From assembly GCA_021780935.1 (NCBI GenBank), contig JAJXXT010000160.1:1-64000 (forward strand): 64,000 bases of DNA, read 5' to 3'. Below are positions 28,095 to 36,738 of this stretch, in pieces (within the stretch, counting starts at the first letter, position 1; each line of letters begins with the position of its first letter). This DNA comes from Pseudomonadota bacterium. GTDB taxonomy: Bacteria; Pseudomonadota; Alphaproteobacteria; Acetobacterales; Acetobacteraceae. The translations under genes were made by a program, and so were the position numbers. The notes beneath the pieces are model-generated. The model saw nothing but the letters and a program-made list of their open reading frames with translations. It did not search any database and was not told the origin of the DNA.

Positions 28095-29752
28095 GCGCGG
28101 CGCTCACCATCTCGATCGCCCAGATCGACCCGGAGGTCGGCGCGATCGAGCGCAACATCGAAACGATCCGCCAGGCCCGCGCCGAGGCCGCCGCCCAGGG
28201 GGCCGACCTCGTCGTGACCACGGAGTTTTCGGCCGGTGGCTATCCCGTCGAGGACCTGGTTCGCAAGCCGGCCTTCGCCGCGGCGTGCGAGGCGGCGATT
28301 GAGAATTTCGCCCGTGAAACGGCGGATGGCGGACCGGCGGTGCTGCTGGGCGGCCCGTGGCGCAACGGGGACAAGCTGCACAACGCCGCCTGGCTGCTCG
28401 ATGGCGGTGCGGTTGCCGCGCGCGTGGCGAAGCACGAGCTGCCGAACTACGGTGTGTTCGACGAAAAGCGCGTCTTCGACCCGGGCCCGCTGCCGTCGCC
28501 GGTCGATTTCCGCGGCGCGCGCCTCGGCGTCCTGGTCTGCGAGGATTGGTGGCTTCCCAGGGTGCCGGCCGCCCTCGCCGCACAGGGCGCGGAGATGTTG
28601 CTCTCCATCAACGGTTCGCCGTTCGAGGAGGGAAAGCAGCTTCACCGCATCGCCCTCGGGCGCGAGCGGGTGCGCGAAACCGGTCTGCCCTTCGTCTTCG
28701 CGGCCCAGGTCGGCGGCCAGGACGAACTGGTTTTTGAGGGTGCGAGCTTCGTGCTCGACGCCGGTGGCACGCTCGCCGTACAACTGCCCTTCTTCGAGGC
28801 CTGCGTGCAGCGCACGCGCTGGCGCCACGGCAACGGCCTGGCCTGCGAACCCGGTCTCCTCGCACCGGAGCCGTGCCGGCTGGAGGCGATCTGGCGCGCG
28901 ATGACGCTCGGGCTCGCCGACTACGTCAACAAGAACCGTTTCCCCAGTGTGATCCTGGGTCTTTCGGGTGGCATCGACAGCGCGATCTCGGCGGCCGTCG
29001 CCGTCGACGCGCTGGGGGCTGAGCGCGTGCGCGCGGTGATGATGCCGAGCCCCTACACCAGCCAGGAGAGCCTGGAAGACGCCGCCGCCTGCGCCCACCT
29101 GCTCGGCATCCGCTACGACACCGTTCCGATCGGTGGCGCCATGTCCGCGTTCGAGTCCGCCCTCGCGCCGCTCTTCGCCGGCCGCCAGGCGGACATCACG
29201 GAAGAAAACCTGCAATCGCGCTCGCGCGGCCTCATCCTGATGGCGATGAGCAACAAATTCGGTTCCATGCTGCTGACGACCGGCAACAAGAGCGAGATGT
29301 CGGTCGGTTATGCGACACTCTACGGCGACATGTGCGGCGGTTATTCCGTGCTCAAGGACATCTACAAAACGACCGTGTTCGAACTGGCGCACTGGCGCAA
29401 CGCGCATCACCCGCTGGCATTGCTGGGGCCGGAGGGACCGGTGATGCCGTTGCGAGTCATCACCAAACCGCCCTCGGCCGAGCTGAAGCCGGGCCAGACC
29501 GACCAGGATACGCTGCCGCCCTACGAGATCCTCGATGCGATCCTGGCGGGACTGATCGAAGGCGAGGAGAGCGTGGACGCGCTGGCCGCCAGGGGGTTCG
29601 ACCGTGCCACGGTGCTGCGCGTCTGGCGCATGCTCGACCGCGCCGAATACAAGCGCCGCCAGGCGCCACCGGGCGTGAAGATCGGCGCGCGCGCCTTCGG
29701 CCGCGACCGGCGCTACCCGATCACCAATGGCTTCACGGCGCTCGTCTCGTGA
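28091..29752 (+). CDS. nadE: NAD+ synthase, glutamine-hydrolysing
   Basis: The last step of NAD synthesis, amidation of deamido-NAD with ammonia from glutamine. The 553-residue protein has an N-terminal nitrilase-type glutaminase with triad Glu45 (TTEFSAGGYP), Lys114 (VAKHELPNYG) and Cys150 (VCEDWW). The C-terminal ammonia-dependent synthetase carries the PP-loop SGGIDS (292-297) and TTGNKSEMSVGYATLYGDM. It is coupled to the NAPRTase gene upstream and overlaps the next small gene by four bases (GTGA). Confidence 0.96.
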   Translation: MSAALTISIAQIDPEVGAIERNIETIRQARAEAAAQGADLVVTTEFSAGGYPVEDLVRKPAFAAACEAAIENFARETADGGPAVLLGGPWRNGDKLHNAAWLLDGGAVAARVAKHELPNYGVFDEKRVFDPGPLPSPVDFRGARLGVLVCEDWWLPRVPAALAAQGAEMLLSINGSPFEEGKQLHRIALGRERVRETGLPFVFAAQVGGQDELVFEGASFVLDAGGTLAVQLPFFEACVQRTRWRHGNGLACEPGLLAPEPCRLEAIWRAMTLGLADYVNKNRFPSVILGLSGGIDSAISAAVAVDALGAERVRAVMMPSPYTSQESLEDAAACAHLLGIRYDTVPIGGAMSAFESALAPLFAGRQADITEENLQSRSRGLILMAMSNKFGSMLLTTGNKSEMSVGYATLYGDMCGGYSVLKDIYKTTVFELAHWRNAHHPLALLGPEGPVMPLRVITKPPSAELKPGQTDQDTLPPYEILDAILAGLIEGEESVDALAARGFDRATVLRVWRMLDRAEYKRRQAPPGVKIGARAFGRDRRYPITNGFTALVS

Positions 29753-30147
29753 GCGCGGTGACGGAGTTTCGCGTGCGCATCCGCGACCTCACCGGCGGTG
29801 CCGAGGATGGCATCGTCGAGGAGATCAAGGGCTTTCCCTCGCTCGACGAGGCGAACGAGTTCGCGCGGCGCTATGTGCGCGACAGCGTCGAGCGATGCCG
29901 CGCCCCTGGCCTCTCGCCGCGCGACGTGGTGGAGGCGTGGTTTATGTTCGGCGAGGATGCTGAGGTTCTGCAGGCCGCGGCGGACATACCGATCGGCGCG
30001 GCCGACCCGCTCGATTCCGACAATGGCGGCTGGAGCAGCGAGGGCGAGGTCGCCTTCTTCGCCGACGAGCCTGCCATGGAGGAGGAGCGCGACTGGCGTG
30101 CTCTCGACCCGCGGCTGCGACCGGGCGGAGAGGATCCCGAGGCTTGA
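29749..30147 (+). CDS. Unknown 132-residue protein between nadE and gltX
   Basis: I do not recognise a named family. The N-terminal half (TEFRVRIRDLTGG, then SLDEANEFARRYVRDSVERC) looks like a compact alpha/beta domain. The C-terminal half is acidic and Trp-containing (GGWSSEGEVAFFADEPAMEEERDW). There is no signal peptide or membrane helix. It starts with GTG overlapping the nadE stop and its own stop overlaps the TTG start of gltX, so it is coupled on both sides and must be translated. It may be a small accessory factor, but no function can be assigned. Confidence 0.75.
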   Translation: MSAVTEFRVRIRDLTGGAEDGIVEEIKGFPSLDEANEFARRYVRDSVERCRAPGLSPRDVVEAWFMFGEDAEVLQAAADIPIGAADPLDSDNGGWSSEGEVAFFADEPAMEEERDWRALDPRLRPGGEDPEA

Positions 30148-31478
30148 GCACCATCCGGGCGCGTTTCGCGCCGTCGCCCACCGGCTGGCTGCATGTCGGC
30201 AACGCCTATATCGCGGTGGCCAACGCGCTGTTCGCGCGCCATGCCGGTGGCGAGTTGCTGCTGCGCCTCGACGATACCGATACGGAACGTTCGCGCGAGG
30301 AATACGCCCAGGGCATCCAGCAGGACCTCGCCTGGCTCGGCATCACCTGGTCGCGGATGTTCCGCCAGTCCGACCGCCTCGCCGCCTATGCCGCCGCCGC
30401 GGACCGGCTGCGCGCCTCGGGCCGCCTCTACCCGTGCTTCGAGAGTGCCGAGGAGCTGGCGGCGAAGCGCGAGGCGCAGCGGCGCCGCCACCTCGCACCG
30501 GTCTATGACCGCGCCGCCCTGGCAATGACCGCCGAGCAACTCGCGAAAGCCGAGGCCTCCGGCCGCAAGCCCTATTGGCGGTTCCGGCTGTCGTCCGGCG
30601 ATCAGGAATGGGACGACCTGGTGCTGGGTCGGCGGCGGGTGAAGCTCACCGCGATCTCAGACCCGGTTCTGATCCGCGCCGATGGCTCGCCGCTCTACAC
30701 GTTCACCTCCGTCGTGGACGACATCGCCGAGGGCATCACGCACATCATCCGCGGCGAGGATCACATCACCAATTCCGGCGTGCAGCGCGACATCATGGCG
30801 GCCCTCGGCACAGCACCCGATCGCGTGCGGATGGCGCATCGCCCGCTGCTGCTCGATGACGAGGGAGGCAAGCTGTCGAAGCGGCTGGAGAGCCTGTCGC
30901 TGCGCCGGCTGCGCGCGGACGGCATCGAGCCCGCCGCCCTCCTGGCCTATCTCGCGCGGCTGGGCACGCCCGAGGCGTTCGAGCCGGCGAGTTTCGAGGC
31001 CCTGGCTGCGTCGTTCGACTTTGCCCACATGTCCGCCGCAGCGCCGCGCTTCGATCCCTCGCAGTTGCTCGCCCTCAACCGGCGCGTGTTGCACGCCGCC
31101 TCCTACGAGACGGTCGCCGCGCGTCTGCCGGCGGGGGCGGATGCGCGCTTCTGGGCGGCGATACGCGGCAATCTCGATATGGTTTCCGAGGCGCGGCACT
31201 GGTGGGACATCGCCACCGGCGAGATCCGTATGCCCCAGCCGGAGGATGCCGCGTTCCTCCACCAGGCGCTGGCGCTGCTGCCGGAGGAGCCGTGGGACGA
31301 GACGGTGTGGGAGCGCTGGACCACGGCGCTGCGCGACGCCAGCGGGCGCAAGGGCCGCGCGCTGTTCCACCCGCTGCGGCTGGCGCTGACCGGCGAGGAA
31401 AAAGGGCCGGAGCTGCGCGCCCTGCTGCCGCTGATCGGGCGGGTGCGGGCGGTGCGGCGGCTCTCCGCGACGGCATAG
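30144..31478 (+). CDS. gltX: Glutamyl-tRNA synthetase
   Basis: A class I aminoacyl-tRNA synthetase of 444 residues. The HIGH-type motif reads HVGN in APSPTGWLHVGN (9-20) and the second signature is KLSKR (243-247). The start is TTG at 30144, overlapping the preceding stop (TTGA). Alphaproteobacteria often have two GltX proteins, one charging tRNA-Glu and one also mischarging tRNA-Gln for GatCAB; which type this is cannot be told here. Charged tRNA-Glu also feeds the C5 route to tetrapyrroles, of interest beside bchE. Confidence 0.94.
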   Translation: MSTIRARFAPSPTGWLHVGNAYIAVANALFARHAGGELLLRLDDTDTERSREEYAQGIQQDLAWLGITWSRMFRQSDRLAAYAAAADRLRASGRLYPCFESAEELAAKREAQRRRHLAPVYDRAALAMTAEQLAKAEASGRKPYWRFRLSSGDQEWDDLVLGRRRVKLTAISDPVLIRADGSPLYTFTSVVDDIAEGITHIIRGEDHITNSGVQRDIMAALGTAPDRVRMAHRPLLLDDEGGKLSKRLESLSLRRLRADGIEPAALLAYLARLGTPEAFEPASFEALAASFDFAHMSAAAPRFDPSQLLALNRRVLHAASYETVAARLPAGADARFWAAIRGNLDMVSEARHWWDIATGEIRMPQPEDAAFLHQALALLPEEPWDETVWERWTTALRDASGRKGRALFHPLRLALTGEEKGPELRALLPLIGRVRAVRRLSATA

Positions 31479-31523
31479 CACCGCACGGTTGATGCGCGCG
31501 CGCGAGCCTTTAGACTGCGGCGG

Positions 31524-32681
31524 ATGAGCGAACTCGCACCCAGCCGGGAGATCCTGGCGCGCCTCGTGGCATTCGACACCACCAGCCGCAACAGCAACCT
31601 CGCACTGATCGACTATGTGCAGGCCTATCTTGCCGGCCACGGCATCGCCGCGCGCGTGAGCCTCGACCCCACCGGCACCAAGGCCAATCTGCACGCGCTG
31701 GTGGGCCCATCGGTTCCGGGCGGTATCGCGCTCTCAGGTCATGTCGATACCGTACCGATTGACGGGCAGGCATGGACCGCCGATCCGTTCGCGCTGCGCG
31801 AGGCGGACGGCCGGTTGATCGCGCGTGGTGCCACCGACATGAAGGGCTTCGTCGCCTGCATGCTGGCCGCCGTCCCGCGCCTCCTGACCATGCGGCTGGC
31901 AAAGCCGATGCACCTCTTCGTCACCCATGACGAGGAGACGACGATGGAGGGTGCGAGGCGCCTGGTCGCGGAGCTGGACGGCGCGCCGCGCCCGGGGTGC
32001 TGCGTGGTGGGCGAGCCCACGCTGATGCAGCCGGTGGTGGCGCACAAGGGCAAGCTCTCGCTGCGCGTCATGGTGCGCGGCAAGCCCGGCCATTCGAGCG
32101 AGCCCGACAAGGGCGTGAACGCCGTGCAGGCCGCGGCCGCGGCGGTGGCCTGGGCCGCGCAACAGGCGCGCGAGCGCGCCCGCACTGGCCCGTTCGATGC
32201 CCGGTTCGACCCACCCTATACCAGCATCCATGTTGGTACCATCTCGGGCGGAACCATCCTCAACATCATCCCCGGGCACGCAGAGTTCACCATGGAGTGG
32301 CGCAACATTCCGCCCGACGATCCCGAGGCGGATTTCGCCGTGCTGCGCGCCCATGTCGCAACCGAGATCGAGCCGGCGATGCATGCGGTGGACCCAGCGA
32401 GCGGCTTTACCTACGAGGTGATCGACACCGTCCCGGGCCTTGCCCTGCCGCCGGCCGACCCGCTGGTCGCCATGGTGCGGCAGGCGAGCGGCTCCAACTC
32501 CGTCGGCGCCGTCAGCTACGGCACCGAGGGCGGCATCTACGAGCAGGCGGGAATTCCCACCATCGTCTGCGGCCCCGGCGCCATTGCGCAGGCACATCAG
32601 CCCGACGAGTGGATCGCCGCCAGCCAGTTGCTCGCCTGCGACGCCTTCATCGACCGCCTGGCTGCCCGGCTCACCACCTGA
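31524..32681 (+). CDS. argE: Acetylornithine deacetylase
   Basis: A 385-residue M20 family zinc hydrolase that removes acetate from N-acetylornithine. Metal and catalytic residues are visible: SGHVDTVP with His73 and Asp75, GATDMKG with Asp105, and HDEET with the Glu pair at 137-138. The ArgJ acetyltransferase at 48.4 kb recycles acetyl groups, so ArgE could be partly redundant or have another acyl substrate. TAGACT ends seven bases before the ATG and no Shine-Dalgarno is seen, suggesting a leaderless transcript. The stop overlaps the next start by one base. Confidence 0.88.
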   Translation: MSELAPSREILARLVAFDTTSRNSNLALIDYVQAYLAGHGIAARVSLDPTGTKANLHALVGPSVPGGIALSGHVDTVPIDGQAWTADPFALREADGRLIARGATDMKGFVACMLAAVPRLLTMRLAKPMHLFVTHDEETTMEGARRLVAELDGAPRPGCCVVGEPTLMQPVVAHKGKLSLRVMVRGKPGHSSEPDKGVNAVQAAAAAVAWAAQQARERARTGPFDARFDPPYTSIHVGTISGGTILNIIPGHAEFTMEWRNIPPDDPEADFAVLRAHVATEIEPAMHAVDPASGFTYEVIDTVPGLALPPADPLVAMVRQASGSNSVGAVSYGTEGGIYEQAGIPTIVCGPGAIAQAHQPDEWIAASQLLACDAFIDRLAARLTT

Positions 32682-33610
32682 TGCAGGTCGTGCCGCATTT
32701 CGAGGTGGCGCTGACGCCGCCCGACCTGCGGCCGTGGCTTGCCGGTGACGGTGATATTCCCGGGTTCATGACGCGCGACGGTGCCGAGCCTGGCCCGCAT
32801 CTGCTGCTGCTTTCGTTGATGCACGGCAACGAGTTTGCCGGCGCGATCGTGCTCGACCGCCTGCTGCGGGACGGGTTTCGACCCACCCGTGGGCGGGTGA
32901 CGCTGGGCTTCGCCAATATCGAGGCGTTCGCGACCTTCGACGCCGCGCGGCCGACGCAAAGCCGCTTCATCGACGAGGATCTCAACCGCGTCTGGGCCCC
33001 CGAGGTTCTGGCCGCCGCCACGGCGAGTGCCGAGCGCAGGCGCGCACGCCAGATGCTGCCGCTGGTGCTGGCGGCGGATGCGGTGCTGGACCTGCACTCC
33101 ATGCTCTGGCCCTCCGAGCCGCTGGTGCTGGCAGGCACCAGCGCGCGCGGCCGGGCGCTCGCCCAGCGCATGGGCGGGCCTGGGCTGATCGTCGCCGATG
33201 TCGGGCATGCCACGGGCAAGCGGCTGATCGACCACCCCCGGTTCAGCGGCCCCGGCCAGGCGATGGCCGTGCTGGTCGAGGCGGGCCAGCATTGGCACGC
33301 TGAAACCGTTACGATGATGGAGCGTTCGGTCCGCGGCCTGCTGGCGGCGATGGGCATGGGGCCGTCGGTCGCAGCCGTGCCGCGGGCCCGTTGCGCCGAG
33401 GTGACCGAGGCGGTCGTCGCCCAGACCGCGGGCTTTTCCTTCGTGCGGCCCTGGCGCGGCGGCGAGGTCGTGGCCAAGGGTCGCACGGTGCTGGCGCTCG
33501 ACGGGGAGCGCGAGGTGCGCACGCCCTATGACGAATGCCTGCTGGTCATGCCGAGCCTGCGGCCCGCGCCGGGCCACACCGCGGTGCGGCTCGCCCGTTT
33601 CGTTTCGTGA
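32681..33610 (+). CDS. Succinylglutamate desuccinylase/aspartoacylase family (M14) protein
   Basis: A 309-residue zinc carboxypeptidase-like deacylase. The zinc motif HGNE puts His48 and Glu51 as ligands in SLMHGNEFAGA, with LDLHSMLWP later as the third-ligand region. Relatives remove succinyl or acetyl groups from amino acids, or N-alpha-acetyl groups in ectoine breakdown. The exact substrate is not evident. Its ATG shares a base with the argE stop (TGATG), so the two deacylases are one operon. Confidence 0.82.
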   Translation: MQVVPHFEVALTPPDLRPWLAGDGDIPGFMTRDGAEPGPHLLLLSLMHGNEFAGAIVLDRLLRDGFRPTRGRVTLGFANIEAFATFDAARPTQSRFIDEDLNRVWAPEVLAAATASAERRRARQMLPLVLAADAVLDLHSMLWPSEPLVLAGTSARGRALAQRMGGPGLIVADVGHATGKRLIDHPRFSGPGQAMAVLVEAGQHWHAETVTMMERSVRGLLAAMGMGPSVAAVPRARCAEVTEAVVAQTAGFSFVRPWRGGEVVAKGRTVLALDGEREVRTPYDECLLVMPSLRPAPGHTAVRLARFVS

Positions 33611-33630
33611 ACGAGGCGCGGCACCGGGCG

Positions 33631-33996
33631 CTAAGCCTCGGTGTCGTCGCGCACCGGCGCGGTCACCACGATAAAAGTGAGATCACCTAGGCCGGTGTTG
33701 AGAATCCGGTGCGGCACACCCGCCGGAAGCTGGATCACGTCGTGCCGGCGAACCACGCGCGTCACCTCGCCGACCTCCATCAGCCCCTCGCCGTCGAGGA
33801 CATGATAGACCTGCTCCTGCACCCGATGCGCATGAAGCTCGACACCCGCCCCCGGCGCGTAGGTCGAGATGCGATAGTCGAGCTGGCGCGATCCCGTGGT
33901 CTCGGGGTGGACCAGCAGCTTCGACAGCGCGCCCGGGTCATGGGCCGGCATGCGCTGCCAGGGAACCTCGGCGATGTTGCGGATCAGGTCAGCCAT
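33631..33996 (-). CDS. Small cupin-domain protein
   Basis: A 121-residue single-domain cupin. Motif 1 is around GVELHAHRVQEQVYHVLDGEG (metal-binding His and Glu residues) and motif 2 around IQLPAGVPHRILNTG. It may bind a metal and a small ligand or act as a sugar or acid isomerase; no function can be assigned. It is divergent from the IclR regulator 72 bases away, sharing its promoter region, and convergent with the deacylase gene. Confidence 0.8.
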   Translation of the reverse strand: MADLIRNIAEVPWQRMPAHDPGALSKLLVHPETTGSRQLDYRISTYAPGAGVELHAHRVQEQVYHVLDGEGLMEVGEVTRVVRRHDVIQLPAGVPHRILNTGLGDLTFIVVTAPVRDDTEA

Positions 33997-34037
33997 GCGC
34001 GCGCTCCTTGCATCGGGACGATTTCGGGCATATCAGC

Positions 34038-34055
34038 ACCGTATCGCATCACGGT
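34038..34055. promoter_or_regulatory. Inverted repeat in the cupin/IclR divergent promoter
   Basis: ACCGT-N8-ACGGT lies 14 bases upstream of the IclR gene start, within the 72-base divergent region. Palindromes of this size next to the regulator gene are usual IclR-family operators, so this may control both the regulator and the cupin gene. The arms are only five bases, so chance is not excluded. Confidence 0.35.
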
Positions 34056-34068
34056 CCACCATTTCATC

Positions 34069-34872
34069 ATGCGAGACGACGCCCCCATTGCCCGCGATCC
34101 CTACCTGCTGGAGTCCCTGCGCAAGGGCCTCGCCGCCATCGACGCCTTCACCCGCCGTGGAAGCTGGTCGCTGGCGGAGCTGACGGCGGAGCTTGGCCAG
34201 ACCAAGCCCACGGTGTTCCGCATCCTGCACACGCTGGAGGAGGCCGGTTTCGTGCGCCGGCAGGCGGATGCGCGCTACGTCCCCGGGCCACGGCTGGAGC
34301 AGCTCGGCGCCGCGACGGCTCGCCAGGAGACGCTGCGCTGGCAGGCACTGGCACCGTTGCAGGACCTCGCTTCCGCCACCGGCGAGACCGCCCATGTCAG
34401 CGTGCTGCACGAGGGTGATTCGGTCTGTGTGCAGGCGGCGGAAGGGCCGCGCATGCTGCGCCTGCGGGCGCTGGTCGGGCGCCGGTCGCCGGCGCATGCG
34501 AGCGCGCTCGGCAAGGCGCTGCTGGCCCAGCTCTCGGTGCGCGAGGTTGACGCGATCGTGGCGTCACGCGGCCTGACGAGGCTGACGCCGCGCACCATCG
34601 TTTCGCGCCGCGCCCTGCATGCCGCCCTCGCCGAGGTGCGGGTGCGCGGCTTCGCCGTCGACGACGAGGAGACGGAGGCCGGGCTTCGTTGCGTCGCTGC
34701 ACCGATCCCGCTGTCCGGCATGCTTGCCGCGGTCGCGGTCTCCGCCCCCGCCGATCGCATGGCGCCCGGACGGGTCACCGCCGTCGCGGCGGAGGTGCGC
34801 GCGACCGCCGGGCGTATCGCCGAGCTTCTCGGCAGCGGCGGGCCCGCCGGCGGGCTGCAGAACGTCACCTGA
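34069..34872 (+). CDS. IclR family transcriptional regulator
   Basis: A 267-residue regulator. The N-terminal winged helix-turn-helix (about 10-75: LRKGLAAIDAFTRRGSWSLA, then TKPTVFRILHTLEEAGFVRR) is followed by the IclR effector-binding domain (ALAPLQDLASATGETAHVSV). Such proteins respond to small organic acids. ATG 34069 is used because the helix-turn-helix starts right after it. It precedes the ThDP enzyme gene by 35 bases and faces the cupin gene, so one or both are likely targets. Confidence 0.9.
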   Translation: MRDDAPIARDPYLLESLRKGLAAIDAFTRRGSWSLAELTAELGQTKPTVFRILHTLEEAGFVRRQADARYVPGPRLEQLGAATARQETLRWQALAPLQDLASATGETAHVSVLHEGDSVCVQAAEGPRMLRLRALVGRRSPAHASALGKALLAQLSVREVDAIVASRGLTRLTPRTIVSRRALHAALAEVRVRGFAVDDEETEAGLRCVAAPIPLSGMLAAVAVSAPADRMAPGRVTAVAAEVRATAGRIAELLGSGGPAGGLQNVT

Positions 34873-34907
34873 AACAAACGCCGGCACGCACGGCAGGGGA
34901 GGCAGGA

Positions 34908-36707
34908 ATGGGCTCGACGGTTGCGATGAAGGGAGCGGATATCATCGTCGACTACCTGGTTCGCCAGCGCGTGCCCTATCTTTTCGGCGTGTGCGGGCAC
35001 GGCAATGTCGGGTTCCTCGACGCTGCCGCCCGTGCCAGCAACGCCATCCGCACCATTTCCGTCCACCACGAACAAGCCGCCGGGCACATGGCGGATGCGT
35101 ATTTCAAGGTGCGGCACCAGCCGGTGGCGACCTTCACGTCGTGCGGGCCGGGCTCGGCCAACCTCGTCGTGGCCCTCGCCGCCGCGATGATGGACAGCTC
35201 GGCCTTCCTCGCTATCACCGGCAACGTGCCGACGAGCCAATTCAACCGCATGCCCTTTCAGGAAACCGGACGCTTCCACCAGGGTGATTTCCCCACCGTC
35301 ATCCGCCCCTACGTGAAGCGAAGCTGGCAGCCGACGCGCGTCGACATGGTGCCGCTCGCGGTGCGCCAGGCGTGGGAGACGATGCTCGCGGGCCGCCCGG
35401 GCCCGGTCAATCTCGATGTCCCGCTCAACGTTTTCGTCGAGGAAGCGGAGGTCGAGCCGCCGCCGGTATCAATGCCGTTCCGCAACGGATCACCCGGCGA
35501 TCCCGCAGCCCTCGCGCAGGCGCTCGACATGCTGCTCGCGGCGGAGCGGCCGGTGATCGTGGCCGGGCAGGGCGTGCTGCTCGCCGAGGCAGCACCCGAG
35601 CTCGCGCGCCTCGCCGAGCGCCTCGCCATCCCCGTGGTCACCAGCCCCAACGGCAAGGGCACCATCGATGACCGCCACGCGCTTGCCTTCGGTCCCATCG
35701 GGCGCAACGGCAGCTTTGCCGCCAACGACGCCACGCGCCATGCCGACGTCATCCTCGCTCTCGGCTTTTCGTTCGACGACCGGGCGACCAGCGCCTGGCT
35801 CGATGGCTTCACCTTCTCGATCCCGCCGTCGCGCCTGATTCAGATCGATATCGATCCGTCGGAACTCGGCCGGAACTACCCGGCGGAACTGGCGATCCTC
35901 GGTGACGCCAAGGCCTCGCTCGCCCAACTCGACGCCGTGGCCGCGAGCCGGCTCGGCGGCGCGCACGCGGGCAGGGCCGCCTGGCTCGACCGGCTGCGGC
36001 GCGGGCGCGAGACCTGGCACGCCTGGCAGGACGCGCGCGCCACCTCGGACGCGCTGCCGCTGCGGCCGGAGCGGCTGATGCAGGCGCTGAACCGCGTGCT
36101 GCCGCCGGACGCGATCGTCGCCTCGGATGTCGGCGTGCACCACAACTGGATCATCCAGTTGCTGGAAACGCGCCGCCCGCGCCAGCTCATCCATTCCTGG
36201 GGCTTCGCGGCGATGGGCTTTGCGACCTCCGGCATTCTCGGCGCCAAACTCGCAGCGCCGGAGCGGCCCTGTATCGCGGTCGCCGGCGACGGCTCGTTCC
36301 TGATGACACCGCACGCCCTGGCAACCGCCGTGGAATACGACATCCCCGTCGTCTGGGTGGTCTGGAACAACCAGGGATATTGCTCCATCCGCGATCTGCA
36401 GGTCGGGCTGTTCGGCGGGCGCGAGCTCGCCACCAGCTTCGCGCATGAGCGTTCCGGCGAGCTCTACTCCCCGGACTTTGCGGCTCTGGCAAAGGCGTTC
36501 GGCGTCGCCTCGCACCGCGTGGCGCATGCCGGCGAGATCGAGGACGCGATCGCCCATGCCGTCGCCGCCAACCGGCCCTATCTCGTCGAGGTGCCGGTGG
36601 ACCGCGAGGTGCGTCCGATCGGCACCGGAAGCTGGGAGCTGCCGCCCCTGCCGCCGCCACAGCCGAACTACGAGGCAGCGCTCCGGTTCGCGGGCATGGC
36701 GGTCTGA
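34908..36707 (+). CDS. Thiamine diphosphate-dependent enzyme, acetolactate synthase-like
   Basis: A 599-residue ThDP enzyme with the three-domain layout of acetolactate synthase, benzoylformate decarboxylase and relatives. The cofactor-activating Glu is residue 55 in VHHEQAAGHMADAY. The ThDP/Mg motif is AGDGSFLM, then WNNQGY. The catalytic-site residues do not single out one reaction, and no small ALS regulatory subunit is near. An IclR regulator upstream suggests a catabolic decarboxylase or carboligase acting on a 2-oxo acid. GGGGAGG before ATG 34908 decides the start. Confidence 0.82.
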   Translation: MGSTVAMKGADIIVDYLVRQRVPYLFGVCGHGNVGFLDAAARASNAIRTISVHHEQAAGHMADAYFKVRHQPVATFTSCGPGSANLVVALAAAMMDSSAFLAITGNVPTSQFNRMPFQETGRFHQGDFPTVIRPYVKRSWQPTRVDMVPLAVRQAWETMLAGRPGPVNLDVPLNVFVEEAEVEPPPVSMPFRNGSPGDPAALAQALDMLLAAERPVIVAGQGVLLAEAAPELARLAERLAIPVVTSPNGKGTIDDRHALAFGPIGRNGSFAANDATRHADVILALGFSFDDRATSAWLDGFTFSIPPSRLIQIDIDPSELGRNYPAELAILGDAKASLAQLDAVAASRLGGAHAGRAAWLDRLRRGRETWHAWQDARATSDALPLRPERLMQALNRVLPPDAIVASDVGVHHNWIIQLLETRRPRQLIHSWGFAAMGFATSGILGAKLAAPERPCIAVAGDGSFLMTPHALATAVEYDIPVVWVVWNNQGYCSIRDLQVGLFGGRELATSFAHERSGELYSPDFAALAKAFGVASHRVAHAGEIEDAIAHAVAANRPYLVEVPVDREVRPIGTGSWELPPLPPPQPNYEAALRFAGMAV

Positions 36708-36738
36708 TGCTGGCGGCTTGGCCCCGGCGGTTTGGCCC

